A stretch of 64,000 bases of DNA, taken from NCBI RefSeq assembly GCF_020880995.1, contig NZ_JAJISD010000016.1:1-64000 (forward strand), in the 5' to 3' direction. A program made the translations under genes and the position numbers. The first letter of the stretch is position 1. Each line of letters opens with the position of its first letter. The notes under the pieces were generated by a model, which saw nothing but the letters and a program-made list of their open reading frames with translations, ran no database searches and was not told the DNA's origin. This document shows, in pieces, positions 1 to 7,209 of this stretch. The stretch is from Reyranella aquatilis (GTDB taxonomy: Bacteria > Pseudomonadota > Alphaproteobacteria > Reyranellales > Reyranellaceae).

Positions 1-1
1 G

Positions 2-94
2 CCCGCAAAGGTCGCCATCGTCGCCTGCATGCGCAAGCTCGTGACCATCCTCAACGCAATCCTCAGGGACAAAAAGCCATGGGCAAACGCTTGA
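2..94 (+). pseudogene. IS110-family transposase, C-terminal end (cut by window edge)
   Basis: Reading from base 2, an open frame of 30 codons ends in TGA at 92-94. It carries the run VAIVACMRKLVTILNAIL followed by RDKKPW, which I recognise as the conserved C-terminal tail of IS110/IS116/IS902 transposases. These are DEDD-type recombinases that move circular intermediates without long terminal inverted repeats. The rest of the gene lies left of the window, so I cannot tell whether the element is intact. No clear element end or target duplication can be fixed in the bases that follow. It is the only transposase sequence I see in the window. Confidence 0.75.
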
Positions 95-182
95 CCCTCA
101 CGACGGTCGCTCAGGATGAGGTCGATGGGTCAACCTGAGACGGAAAGACTCTAGATGATTAGTCCCGGTGGTTGCTGTTCCG

Positions 183-268
183 GTCATCCAGAGCGCCGCG
201 AAGGATCTCGCGCTCACCACGGATTTCTCCGATAGATTTGTGAGGTTCTTCGCTGTGCTTGCGACGAC
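183..268. repeat. Decayed intergenic palindrome (family B)
   Basis: The left arm (183-211) begins GTCATCCAGAGCGCCGCGAA and the right arm (240-268) is its imperfect inverse, beginning GTGAGGTTCTTCGC. The same arm sequence occurs in better condition at 26771-26858. This copy has several mismatches and lies between the IS110 remnant and the 3' end of the crotonase gene. Confidence 0.55.
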
Positions 269-290
269 GTGCCGGCCCTCCACACATGAC

Positions 291-322
291 AAAGGCCGGC
301 CCCCTTCGTTCGGACCGGCCTT
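291..322 (-). terminator. Hairpin downstream of the crotonase gene
   Basis: AAAGGCCGGCC at 291-301 pairs with GGACCGGCCTT at 312-322 around a short loop containing TTCGTT. It begins about 16 bases beyond the TAG stop (338-340) of the minus-strand crotonase gene. There is only a short T tract on the minus strand, so it is a likely but weak intrinsic terminator. Confidence 0.5.
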
Positions 323-337
323 CGCCGCTTCAAGAAG

Positions 338-1144
338 CTATTTCTTCTTCACGCTTTCGAGCGTCGGCAGCCTGTAGCGGTCCTCGGGATCGTTCCAGCC
401 CTTGAAGTTGGGCTTGCGCTTCTCGGCGAAGGCGGCGCGCGATTCCATCAGGTCGCTCTTGGCGCCGTGATCGTGCAGTGCGTCGGCTAGGCGCTGCTGG
501 TCGGCGCTCGGGGCCGGGCGCATCTGGCGCATCATGTGGACGGTGTTCACGCGGCTGGCCGGCGGCAGGGTGAGCAGGTGCTCGGCCATCGACATCGCCG
601 TGGGCATCAGCTCGGCTGCATCGACCAGGCGATTCACGAAGCCGATCTCGTAGAAGCGCTGCGCGGTGAAGCGGAAGCCCAGCGCCATCTCCATCGCCAC
701 GGGGTAGGGCAGGTTGGCGATGTGGCCGTGATTGTAGCCGCCCAGCAGCCAGCGCTTGGCCTCTGAGACCTCGAACACCGCTTCGCGAACCGCGACACGC
801 AGATCGGTGCGCTCGACCAGCATGAAGCCTCCGCCCATGGCGAAACCGTTGATCGCGGCGATCACCGGCTTTTCGAGCTTGCCCGACATGAACGGGTCTT
901 CGATCTCAGGCCGGCGGCCGCCCGGCGCGCCGTCCTTCAGCGATTCCTTCATGTCCTCGCCGGCGCAGAAGCCGCGGCCGGCACCGGTGAAGATCGCGAC
1001 CTCGAGTTCCCTGGACGCGCGGAACTCGTTCCAGGCCTTCGACAGTTCGGTCCGCATCTCGTGATTGAGCGCGTTCAACCGGTCTGGCCGGTTCATGCGC
1101 ACGACGAAGATCTGCCCGTGCTTCTCGGTTTCGACGACAGCCAT
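338..1144 (-). CDS. Enoyl-CoA hydratase/isomerase family (crotonase) protein
   Basis: The 268-residue protein has the crotonase layout. It has an N-terminal beta segment with MNRPDRLNALN, the oxyanion-hole stretch GRGFCAGEDMKE (about residues 60-71), and NGFAMGGGF (about 99-107). In enoyl-CoA hydratase one catalytic Glu follows GGG (GGGCEL); here that place holds Met (GGGFML). The second Glu is plausibly kept in the FEVSEA segment. That argues against ordinary hydratase chemistry and for an isomerase, hydrolase or lyase type, so the substrate is left open. It acts on acyl-CoA thioesters in the cytoplasm by family. It lies 13 bases downstream of the alpha/beta hydrolase on the same strand, so the two may be co-transcribed. 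Confidence 0.85.
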   Translation of the reverse strand: MAVVETEKHGQIFVVRMNRPDRLNALNHEMRTELSKAWNEFRASRELEVAIFTGAGRGFCAGEDMKESLKDGAPGGRRPEIEDPFMSGKLEKPVIAAINGFAMGGGFMLVERTDLRVAVREAVFEVSEAKRWLLGGYNHGHIANLPYPVAMEMALGFRFTAQRFYEIGFVNRLVDAAELMPTAMSMAEHLLTLPPASRVNTVHMMRQMRPAPSADQQRLADALHDHGAKSDLMESRAAFAEKRKPNFKGWNDPEDRYRLPTLESVKKK

Positions 1145-1157
1145 CTCTTGTTTTCCC

Positions 1158-1979
1158 TTATCCCTTCAGGAAGGCCAGCAGGTCGGCGTTGAGCTGGTCC
1201 TTGTTCATGGTGGCGAGCCCGTGGCTGCCCTTCGGATAGATCTTGAGCGTGGAACCCTTCACCAGCTTGGCGGAAGCGCGGGCCGAAGCGTCGATCGGCA
1301 CGATCTGGTCGTCGTCGCCGTGAATGATAAGCGTCGGCACGTCGAACTTCTTCAGGTCCTCGGTGAAGTCGGTCTCGGAGAAGGCCTTGATGCAGTCGAG
1401 CAGGGGCTTCAGCCCGCCCATCATGCCCTGCATCCAGAAGAAGTCGCGCACGCCCTGGCTCACCTTGGCGCCGTCGCGATTGGCGCCGTAGAACGGCGTC
1501 GTCAGGTCCTTGAAGAACTGCGAGCGATCGTCGGTAACACCCTTGCGGATGCCGTCGAACACCTCCATCGGCAGGCCGCCCGGATTGGCCGCGGTCTTGA
1601 GCATCTGCGGCGGCACGGCGCCGACCAGCACGGCCTTGGACACGCGCCTGGTGCCATGCCGCCCGATGAAGCGCGTCACCTCGCCGCCGCCGGTCGAATG
1701 ACCGACCATCGCCGCACCCTTCAGATCGAGCGCCTCGAACAGCGCCGCCAGATCGTCGGCATAGGTGTCCATCTCGTTGCCGTCCCAGGGCTGGCTCGAG
1801 CGGCCATGACCGCGGCGGTCATGGGCGATCACGCGGAAGCCGTTCTGCGCGAGGAACACCATCTGGTCTTCCCACGCATCGGCCGTCAGCGGCCAGCCAT
1901 GGCTGAAGGTCACGGCCGGGCCCTTGCCCCAGTCCTTGTAGTAGATGTCGGTGCCGTCGCGGGTCTTGATGAAAGGCAT
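1158..1979 (-). CDS. Alpha/beta hydrolase, non-heme chloroperoxidase/perhydrolase type
   Basis: The 273-residue protein is a complete alpha/beta hydrolase. The nucleophile elbow GHSTGG puts Ser at residue 95. HGDDDQIVP gives the acid Asp at about 224, and GSHG gives His at about 253. The GHSTGGGE elbow and the DRRGHGRS segment are typical of cofactor-free haloperoxidases (arylesterase/perhydrolase group), which hydrolyse esters and can form peracids. The ATG at 1979 is preferred over an upstream start because AGAGGAG lies just before it and the family begins MPFI-. It forms a probable pair with the crotonase gene. The natural substrate cannot be read from the sequence. Confidence 0.88.
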   Translation of the reverse strand: MPFIKTRDGTDIYYKDWGKGPAVTFSHGWPLTADAWEDQMVFLAQNGFRVIAHDRRGHGRSSQPWDGNEMDTYADDLAALFEALDLKGAAMVGHSTGGGEVTRFIGRHGTRRVSKAVLVGAVPPQMLKTAANPGGLPMEVFDGIRKGVTDDRSQFFKDLTTPFYGANRDGAKVSQGVRDFFWMQGMMGGLKPLLDCIKAFSETDFTEDLKKFDVPTLIIHGDDDQIVPIDASARASAKLVKGSTLKIYPKGSHGLATMNKDQLNADLLAFLKG

Positions 1980-2064
1980 GGAACGCTCCTCTCGCGGCGA
2001 TGAGTTACTCGACGCGGGAGAATGCACCAGCTGTGAGGCCGGCGCGAGTAGACGTTATGCGGAG

Positions 2065-3306
2065 CTACCGCCGCTCGAAGTCGATGCGTTCGTCGACCGG
2101 CAGGCCGAGCAGGTGGCGGCGCAGGCAGTCGAGGCCGAGTTCGGTCGCGCCGACGCGCACCCAGTCGCGGCCGCCGATCAGGCGGGCCTGGCGCGTGACC
2201 GCGCCGTTTGGGTCGGCGAGGCCGATGCAGATCGTGCCGCCCATGTCGGGCCGGTCGGCACCCTCGTCGAGTTCGAGCAGCACGACCAGCGCGTGGCTGG
2301 CGCCGCTGGAGGCGCGGATGGCCTTCGCCACCGAAGCCGCCTGGTCGGGCGCGACCGACGTGGCCCCGAGTTCGGCCAGATCGCGCGCGACGATGCCGCG
2401 GCGGAAGGCGCGCTCGGCGCCGGCCAGCGGCGCGAGCCGCGCGGCGAGATGGCCGCCCGTCACCGTCTCGGCGAGGGCCAGCGTGAAGCCGCCCTCCAGC
2501 AGCTTGCCCAGGATCACGCCTTCGATCGTCTGATCGTCCTCGGCCACGATGAAGTTGCCCAGCCGCTTGCGCACCTCGGCCTCGGCCGGGCCGAGCCGGG
2601 CGGCGAGCGAGGCTTCGTCGTCGGCGCGCAGCGCGAGCTTGGTCTCGAGCTGCGGATAGTGTGCCTGGAAGCCGAGCTTGATGCCGCCGCCTTCCTTGAA
2701 GGCCTCGATGTCGCCCAGCATCTGGTCGGCGCGCGATTCGCCGATGCCGAACGTGTGGAATCGCTTGAGTTTCGTCACGCCCTCGAGGCCGCTCATCGCC
2801 AGCAGGCGCGGGATCACCTGCTCGTCGAGCATGCGGCGCATCTCGCGCGGCACGCCGGGGGTGAAGAAGAAGCGGGCCTTGCCGATCGTGACGGCAAAGC
2901 CGCAGGCGGTGCCGATCGGATTGTCGATGAACTCGGCATTGGCCGGCAGCATCGCCTGCTTCACGTTGTTGGGCGGCATGACCCGCCCGCGGCGCGCATA
3001 GGATTCCTCCATGCGCTTCATCCAGTAGTCGCTCAGCACCAGCTCGACGCCGCAGGCCTGGGCCGCGACTTCCTGCGAGAGATCGTCGACCGTGGGCCCC
3101 AGTCCGCCGTTCACGATCACCGCGTCGGCGCGCTCGCCGGCCTGATGAAACGCCTTCAGCAGGCTCTCGCGGTCGTCGCCGACGGTGGTGCCCCAATGGA
3201 CGCCCAGTCCGACCTCTACGAGGCGGCGTGCCATGTGGCTGTAGTTGGTGTTGACGGTCTTGCCGGTGAGGATCTCGTCGCCGGTACAGAGGATTTCCAC
3301 GCGCAT
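2065..3306 (-). CDS. CinA-like protein with a MoCF domain and a degenerate C-terminal deamidase domain
   Basis: The 413-residue protein has the two-domain CinA length. The N-terminal molybdopterin-binding-like domain (COG1058, about 1-170) is well kept, with TGDEILTGKTVNTN at 8-21 and NGGLGPTVDDLS at 66-77. The C-terminal domain (about 260-405) corresponds to the NMN deamidase (PncC/CinA-C) but has lost key positions. The AES(C/A)TGG motif reads AETVTGG with Thr281 for the catalytic Ser. The Tyr and Lys of the usual VAYSN..K stretch are absent (GIVARDLAELG), and the TGIAGP motif is missing. I infer that the deamidase is inactive or altered, while the N-terminal domain may still bind or cleave ADP-ribose-like nucleotides. 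Confidence 0.85.
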   Translation of the reverse strand: MRVEILCTGDEILTGKTVNTNYSHMARRLVEVGLGVHWGTTVGDDRESLLKAFHQAGERADAVIVNGGLGPTVDDLSQEVAAQACGVELVLSDYWMKRMEESYARRGRVMPPNNVKQAMLPANAEFIDNPIGTACGFAVTIGKARFFFTPGVPREMRRMLDEQVIPRLLAMSGLEGVTKLKRFHTFGIGESRADQMLGDIEAFKEGGGIKLGFQAHYPQLETKLALRADDEASLAARLGPAEAEVRKRLGNFIVAEDDQTIEGVILGKLLEGGFTLALAETVTGGHLAARLAPLAGAERAFRRGIVARDLAELGATSVAPDQAASVAKAIRASSGASHALVVLLELDEGADRPDMGGTICIGLADPNGAVTRQARLIGGRDWVRVGATELGLDCLRRHLLGLPVDERIDFERR

Positions 3307-3371
3307 GGGCGGAATTATCGGCTAACGTCGCGTCTAAAGCGAGAGATCAAAAGCGAGCGGGAGAGAAGAGC

Positions 3372-4088
3372 ATGACCATGTTGTCATCCGATCTGAAGGA
3401 AGCGCTGGCGAAAGTCGGCACCTCGACCCTGACCGGCGTGCTGAACAAGCGCGGCCTGCGCAGCATGACACTGTACGATGTGTGGCCGATGCGGCCCGAG
3501 CAGCCACGCATGGTGGGCCTGGCCTTCACGATGCGCTTCATCCCGTCGCGCGAGGACAAGGACGGGCCGACCTCGACCAGCCGGTCCATGGTCCAGCCGC
3601 AGGCGATGGAGGAGTGCCCGCCGGGCCATGTGCTGATGATCGATTCGCGGGGCGATTCGCGGGCGGCGTCTGCGGGCGATCTCTATGTCGGTCGGCTGAA
3701 GGCGCGCGGCGCCGCCGGCATCGTCACCGACGGCGGCTTCCGCGATACCGACGGCGTCCACAAGACCGGGCTGCCGGCCTATCACCGCCGCCCGTCCTCG
3801 CCGCCCAGCCCGATCGCTCACCGTCCGGTCGATCTCCAGCTGCCGATCGCCTGCGGCGGCGTCGCCATCTATCCCGGCGACGTGATCGTGGGCGACCGCG
3901 ATGCCGTCCTCGTCATCCCGCCCGACATCGTGGAAGCCGTCGCCCAGGAAGCGCTCGACGCCTACCACTACGAGGAGTTCGCCGAAGCCGAAGTGGCGCG
4001 CGGCCGCTCGCTGAAGGGCCTGTTCCCGGTCGCAGGCGAGGAAGCCAAGCGCGACTACGAGGCCTGGAAGGCGCGGGGAAAGAAGTAG
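3372..4088 (+). CDS. RraA family protein (RraA-like / HMG-CHA aldolase-like)
   Basis: The 238-residue protein carries the RraA fold motifs GIVTDGGFRDTDG (about residues 116-128) and PGDVIVGDRDAVLVIP (about 168-183). In the aldolase branch (4-carboxy-4-hydroxy-2-oxoadipate aldolase, HMG aldolase) the conserved Arg and Asp in such motifs bind the substrate and metal. The related RraA protein instead inhibits RNase E. The C-terminal extension past residue 195 is typical of the longer metabolic RraA-like proteins, so I favour an aldolase or decarboxylase role, not RNase regulation. A GAGAAGAG stretch precedes the ATG. Its 3' end faces the OsmC gene across a repeat hairpin. Confidence 0.8.
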   Translation: MTMLSSDLKEALAKVGTSTLTGVLNKRGLRSMTLYDVWPMRPEQPRMVGLAFTMRFIPSREDKDGPTSTSRSMVQPQAMEECPPGHVLMIDSRGDSRAASAGDLYVGRLKARGAAGIVTDGGFRDTDGVHKTGLPAYHRRPSSPPSPIAHRPVDLQLPIACGGVAIYPGDVIVGDRDAVLVIPPDIVEAVAQEALDAYHYEEFAEAEVARGRSLKGLFPVAGEEAKRDYEAWKARGKK

Positions 4089-4098
4089 CTTTTCATAC

Positions 4099-4124
4099 TC
4101 CTCGCCCCCGTTGGGGGAGAGGAA
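4099..4124. repeat. Short hairpin repeat (family C fragment) between convergent genes
   Basis: CTCCTCGCCCCC and GGGGGAGAGGA form a near-perfect stem around GTT. It is a half copy of the family C repeat at 26229-26322. It lies between the stops of the RraA-like gene and the OsmC gene and could terminate both transcripts. Confidence 0.5.
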
Positions 4125-4133
4125 CATGAGTCG

Positions 4134-4529
4134 TCACGCCAGCGACGTCCGGATCTCGAGGCCGTTCTTCAGCGTGAGCGTGACCGGGGTGCGCTCGGCG
4201 ATGTCGGCCATGCGCTTCTTCTGTTCGTCGTCGACGTTGCCCTCGATCGTCAGCACGCGGTCGATGCGCTGCCTGTCGCCGTCTCGGCTGAAATGGATGT
4301 CGGCATGCACGGCCGTGACCGGCCACTGCTTGCGCTCGGCATACATGCGGAGCGTGATGACGGTGCAGGCGCCCAGCGCCGACGTGAGAAGATCGTAGGG
4401 GGCGGGGCCGGCATCCTTGCCGCCCAGTTCGGGGCCCTCGTCGGCCGTGAGCCTGTGATGCCCGCCGTGGCCGGTCGAGATGGCGGTCGCGTAGTTGGTC
4501 GTGCCGATGCTTGCCCTTGCGTGCGCCAT
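4134..4529 (-). CDS. OsmC family peroxiredoxin-like protein
   Basis: The 131-residue protein shows the OsmC/Ohr fold. It has a YDLLTSALGACTVITLRMYA helix holding one Cys, and a C-terminal TPVTLTLKNGLEI segment where Ohr proteins carry their second Cys. Here the second site is Thr or Val, so a two-Cys peroxidase is unlikely. The pattern fits the OsmC-like group that follows or is fused to hydrolases. The ATG at 4529 is preached by GGGAGG five bases upstream, so I chose it over an earlier start. It is downstream of the lysine-rich mini-gene with a hairpin between them. A second OsmC protein is at 51869. Confidence 0.82.
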   Translation of the reverse strand: MAHARASIGTTNYATAISTGHGGHHRLTADEGPELGGKDAGPAPYDLLTSALGACTVITLRMYAERKQWPVTAVHADIHFSRDGDRQRIDRVLTIEGNVDDEQKKRMADIAERTPVTLTLKNGLEIRTSLA

Positions 4530-4548
4530 TGCAGCCTCCCGATGCGTC

Positions 4549-4575
4549 GGAGCGCCCCCGCTTCGGGGACGCTCC
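4549..4575 (-). terminator. Hairpin after the lysine-rich mini-gene
   Basis: GGAGCGCCCCCG (4549-4560) pairs with CGGGGACGCTCC (4564-4575) with a tiny loop and one mismatch. It begins ten bases beyond the stop of the mini-gene at 4585 on the minus strand. There is no T tract, so it could also protect the mRNA end. Confidence 0.5.
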
Positions 4576-4584
4576 GGCACCAGT

Positions 4585-4722
4585 CTAGCGGCGCTTGCGG
4601 CGAGCCGCTGCCTTCTTCGTCGCCTTCTTCACGGCCTTCTTCGGCGCGGTCTTCGTCTTCGTCACGGCCTTCTTCGCCGCCTTCTTGACGCTCTTCTTCG
4701 CAGCTTTCTTCTTCGCAGCCAT
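4585..4722 (-). CDS. Small lysine/alanine-rich histone H1-like protein
   Basis: The 45-residue product is almost entirely Lys, Ala, Thr and Arg in repeats such as AAKKKAAKKSVKKA, ending AARRKRR. Such proteins resemble the C-terminal tail of histone H1 and bacterial Hc1/AlgP-like nucleoid proteins that bind DNA through charge. GGGAGA six bases before the ATG at 4722 supports that start; a longer reading from 4782 adds an unlikely Cys-rich leader. It is followed by a hairpin and preceded by the SelD fusion gene on the same strand. Its function is inferred from composition only. Confidence 0.7.
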   Translation of the reverse strand: MAAKKKAAKKSVKKAAKKAVTKTKTAPKKAVKKATKKAAARRKRR

Positions 4723-4782
4723 TCCATTTCTCCCTGTGCAAATCGCGAGATCGCAGATGCCGAACCTCGCACAACATTGCAT

Positions 4783-7008
4783 CTAGCGCGCGATTCGCAT
4801 GTTTGTCTCGTTTTCTTCGCGTGCGCGCACTGTTCCGACATGAGTCATGTCGTCGCTGATCGGCGCGTCGGCGGGCAAGGCCGCAAGCAGGCCACCGGCG
4901 GTTTGCGGATCGAACAGCAGCGGCAGCTTGGAATGCGAGGCGGCCCGATCCATGCCGTCGATGAGATGACGGGCGCGCAGATTCTCCGGCTGCAGCGAAC
5001 TCGCGAAGCCCTGCGCGAACAGCTCGGTTGCGCCCGGCAGTGCCGGCAACGCATCGAGATCGATGTCGACCGCGACGTTGCCGCTCGCGCGGATCATCTC
5101 CGCAATGTGACCCGCCAGTCCAAAGCCGGTCACGTCGGTACAGGCATGGGCACCCGCATCGAGCAGCGTCTGTGCGGCAGCGCCCGATGGCGTACGCATG
5201 GACGCGAGCGCTGCCTCGATCCACGCGGCCCTGGCCATGCCACGCATCGCGGCCGCGAAGATCACGCCCGTGCCCAGCTTCTTCGTGAGGACAAGCCGGT
5301 CCCCGGGACGCAATCCGCCTTTGCGCAGCGCCCGCGATGCGACGACGAGGCCGTTCACCGAAAAGCCCAGCGCGGCTTCCGGCCCTTCGCCGGAATGGCC
5401 GCCGATCAACGCGCAGCCCGCGCCGTCGAGCACGCGCCGCGCGCCCGCCAGCATCTGGAAGAGATCTTCCTCCATCAGCCGCTCGGCGGCGGCCGGCACC
5501 ACCGCCAGCGCGAGCGCGCTGTGCGGCCTGGCGCCCATCGCCCACACGTCGCCCAGCGCATGCACGGCCGCGACCTCGCCGAAGACGAAGGGATCGTCGA
5601 TGAAGGTGCGGAAGAAATCGACCGACTGGACCAGTGCCTGTCCCGGCGGCACTTCGATCATCGCCGCATCGTCGGGTGCGTCGAGGCCGATGGCCACGCT
5701 GGATCCCGGCGAAGGGCCGAGGCGCGCCAGCACGCGGTCGAGCACGCCCGCGCCCACCTTGGCGCCGCAGCCGCCGCAGCGCATGCCGATGTCGGCCAGC
5801 AGGCGCCTCGCGTCCGCATCGGCCAGCGCCGGATCGGGCGGCGCGGTACGCGCGCGCCTGTCCATCGGCGCGGCGGGCGGCTCGCGGTACATGCGCATCC
5901 ACTTGCGGTCGATATGGTCCTTCCAGCGCCAGACCCACGCGCCCTCGATCGCGAAGCCGCCGCGCGTGGCCACGGCATTGCCGTCGCCGGTGCCGAGGAT
6001 CGACAGGTAGCGGCGTTGCGGCGTGAAGGGCCGGGGTGGCTGGCCCAGCAGCGCGAGCCGCAGGTTTTCGGCGAGCGGCGGGCCGTGGCGCACGGCGAAG
6101 ACGCCGGCCTTGGGCCGCGGATGCGCGGTCACGCTGGCGCAGTCGCCGGCCGCGAACACCGACGGGTCGCCGCTCGACGCCAGCGTCGGCTCGACGGCGA
6201 AGAAGCCACGCTCGTCGAGCGAAAGACCGGTCTCGGCGAACCACGCGGCGGCGCTGGCCTGCGTCACCACGAAGGCGTCGTCGGCCCGCAGCCGCTCGCC
6301 GTTCTCGAGATGGACGGCGTCGGCGTCGATGCGCGTGGTGGCGGTATGCTCGATCAGGCGCACGCCGCGCCGCCCGAAGATCGCGCGCATGCGCTGCCGC
6401 GCCGCGACCGCCTGGCCTGACAGGATCTCGCCCTTGGTGGCCAGCGTCACCGACACCTGGGCGCCGCGCGCGACCTGGCGCAGGCGATGGTCGATGGCGA
6501 GCGCCAGTTCGACGCCGCCCGCGCCGCCGCCGATCACGGCGATGTCGAGCGCGCCCTGCCAGTCCTTGACCCGTTCGAGGAAGCCCAGCCAGCGCCGCCC
6601 CAATTCGGCGATCGGCTTCACCGGCGTCGCATGCTCGGCGGCGCCCGCAATTGCCGCCATGCTGGGCGAGGAGCCGACATCGAGCGAGACGAGATCGTAG
6701 GAGACCGGCGGGCGATCCTTCAGCAGCACCTGCCGGTTGAGCCGGTCGAGTCCCACCGCCTCGGCATGGATCAGCCGCGCGCCGTTCCAGGCGCAGAGCC
6801 GCGCCAGGTCGATGTGACATTCGTCGAACGTGTAGGTGCCGGCCACGAAGCCGGGGATCATGCCGGAGTAGGGCGTCTCGATGTCCCGCCCGATCAGTGT
6901 CAGCCGCACGCCGGGCATCGGCTTCATGCCGAAGCTTCTGACCACATGGACATGCGAATGCCCGCCGCCCACGAGCACGAGGTCTTTCAGGAGGGGCGCA
7001 GCTTGCAT
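4783..7008 (-). CDS. selD: Fused FAD-dependent NADH dehydrogenase-like / selenide, water dikinase (SelD)
   Basis: The 741-residue protein joins two enzymes. Residues 1-380 are a pyridine nucleotide-disulfide oxidoreductase-like flavoprotein with a GGGHSH FAD motif at 14-19, a second dinucleotide motif (IGGGAGGVE, about 159-167) and a FAAGDCA segment near 285-291. Residues about 405-735 are SelD, with the active-site element CGGCGAK at 411-417, a VDFFRTF metal-binding stretch and a C-terminal DPQTAGGLL. SelD makes selenophosphate from selenide and ATP. The flavoprotein half is known as a SelD fusion partner in other bacteria and may supply reduced selenium or redox control. The active-site residue is Cys, not selenocysteine. 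No selA, selB, selC or selU gene lies in the window. Confidence 0.9.
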   Translation of the reverse strand: MQAAPLLKDLVLVGGGHSHVHVVRSFGMKPMPGVRLTLIGRDIETPYSGMIPGFVAGTYTFDECHIDLARLCAWNGARLIHAEAVGLDRLNRQVLLKDRPPVSYDLVSLDVGSSPSMAAIAGAAEHATPVKPIAELGRRWLGFLERVKDWQGALDIAVIGGGAGGVELALAIDHRLRQVARGAQVSVTLATKGEILSGQAVAARQRMRAIFGRRGVRLIEHTATTRIDADAVHLENGERLRADDAFVVTQASAAAWFAETGLSLDERGFFAVEPTLASSGDPSVFAAGDCASVTAHPRPKAGVFAVRHGPPLAENLRLALLGQPPRPFTPQRRYLSILGTGDGNAVATRGGFAIEGAWVWRWKDHIDRKWMRMYREPPAAPMDRRARTAPPDPALADADARRLLADIGMRCGGCGAKVGAGVLDRVLARLGPSPGSSVAIGLDAPDDAAMIEVPPGQALVQSVDFFRTFIDDPFVFGEVAAVHALGDVWAMGARPHSALALAVVPAAAERLMEEDLFQMLAGARRVLDGAGCALIGGHSGEGPEAALGFSVNGLVVASRALRKGGLRPGDRLVLTKKLGTGVIFAAAMRGMARAAWIEAALASMRTPSGAAAQTLLDAGAHACTDVTGFGLAGHIAEMIRASGNVAVDIDLDALPALPGATELFAQGFASSLQPENLRARHLIDGMDRAASHSKLPLLFDPQTAGGLLAALPADAPISDDMTHVGTVRAREENETNMRIAR

Positions 7009-7114
7009 CCTGCTCTCTATATCCCATTCCCTTGGCCGGCTCTCTTCGCGCTGCGGGAGAGTTTGAGATCAATTAGTAGCGTGTCTCAAAAGAATAATGT
7101 ATATCAATTGATTA

Positions 7115-7130
7115 GGGGAATTTGTTCCCC
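7115..7130. promoter_or_regulatory. Perfect inverted repeat in AT-rich leader
   Basis: GGGGAATTTGTTCCCC is a perfect 6-bp stem around TTTG. It lies in the unusually AT-rich stretch 7060-7140, between the divergent SelD-fusion gene and the polytopic membrane protein gene. A second small palindrome, TCAATTGA, is at 7104-7111. The region probably holds the promoters of both genes, and the repeat could be an operator or an RNA hairpin. Confidence 0.4.
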
Positions 7131-7209
7131 TTCTTTCGGAGCGCGCCCCATCGCCGTCACGTCCGGTCTCTCGGTAGCCCCTGATCTCTCCGGGGACGCC
7201 GCTTCGCTC

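Noticed and set aside
1065..3375. Long open frames on the plus strand opposite the hydrolase and CinA-like genes
   Set aside because: They are antisense frames of GC-rich genes, with His/Arg-rich low-complexity products and no family motifs; the minus-strand genes carry clear motifs.
4783..7008. Selenocysteine in the SelD half
   Set aside because: The active-site element is CGGCGAK with ordinary Cys codons, and no in-frame TGA is present there.
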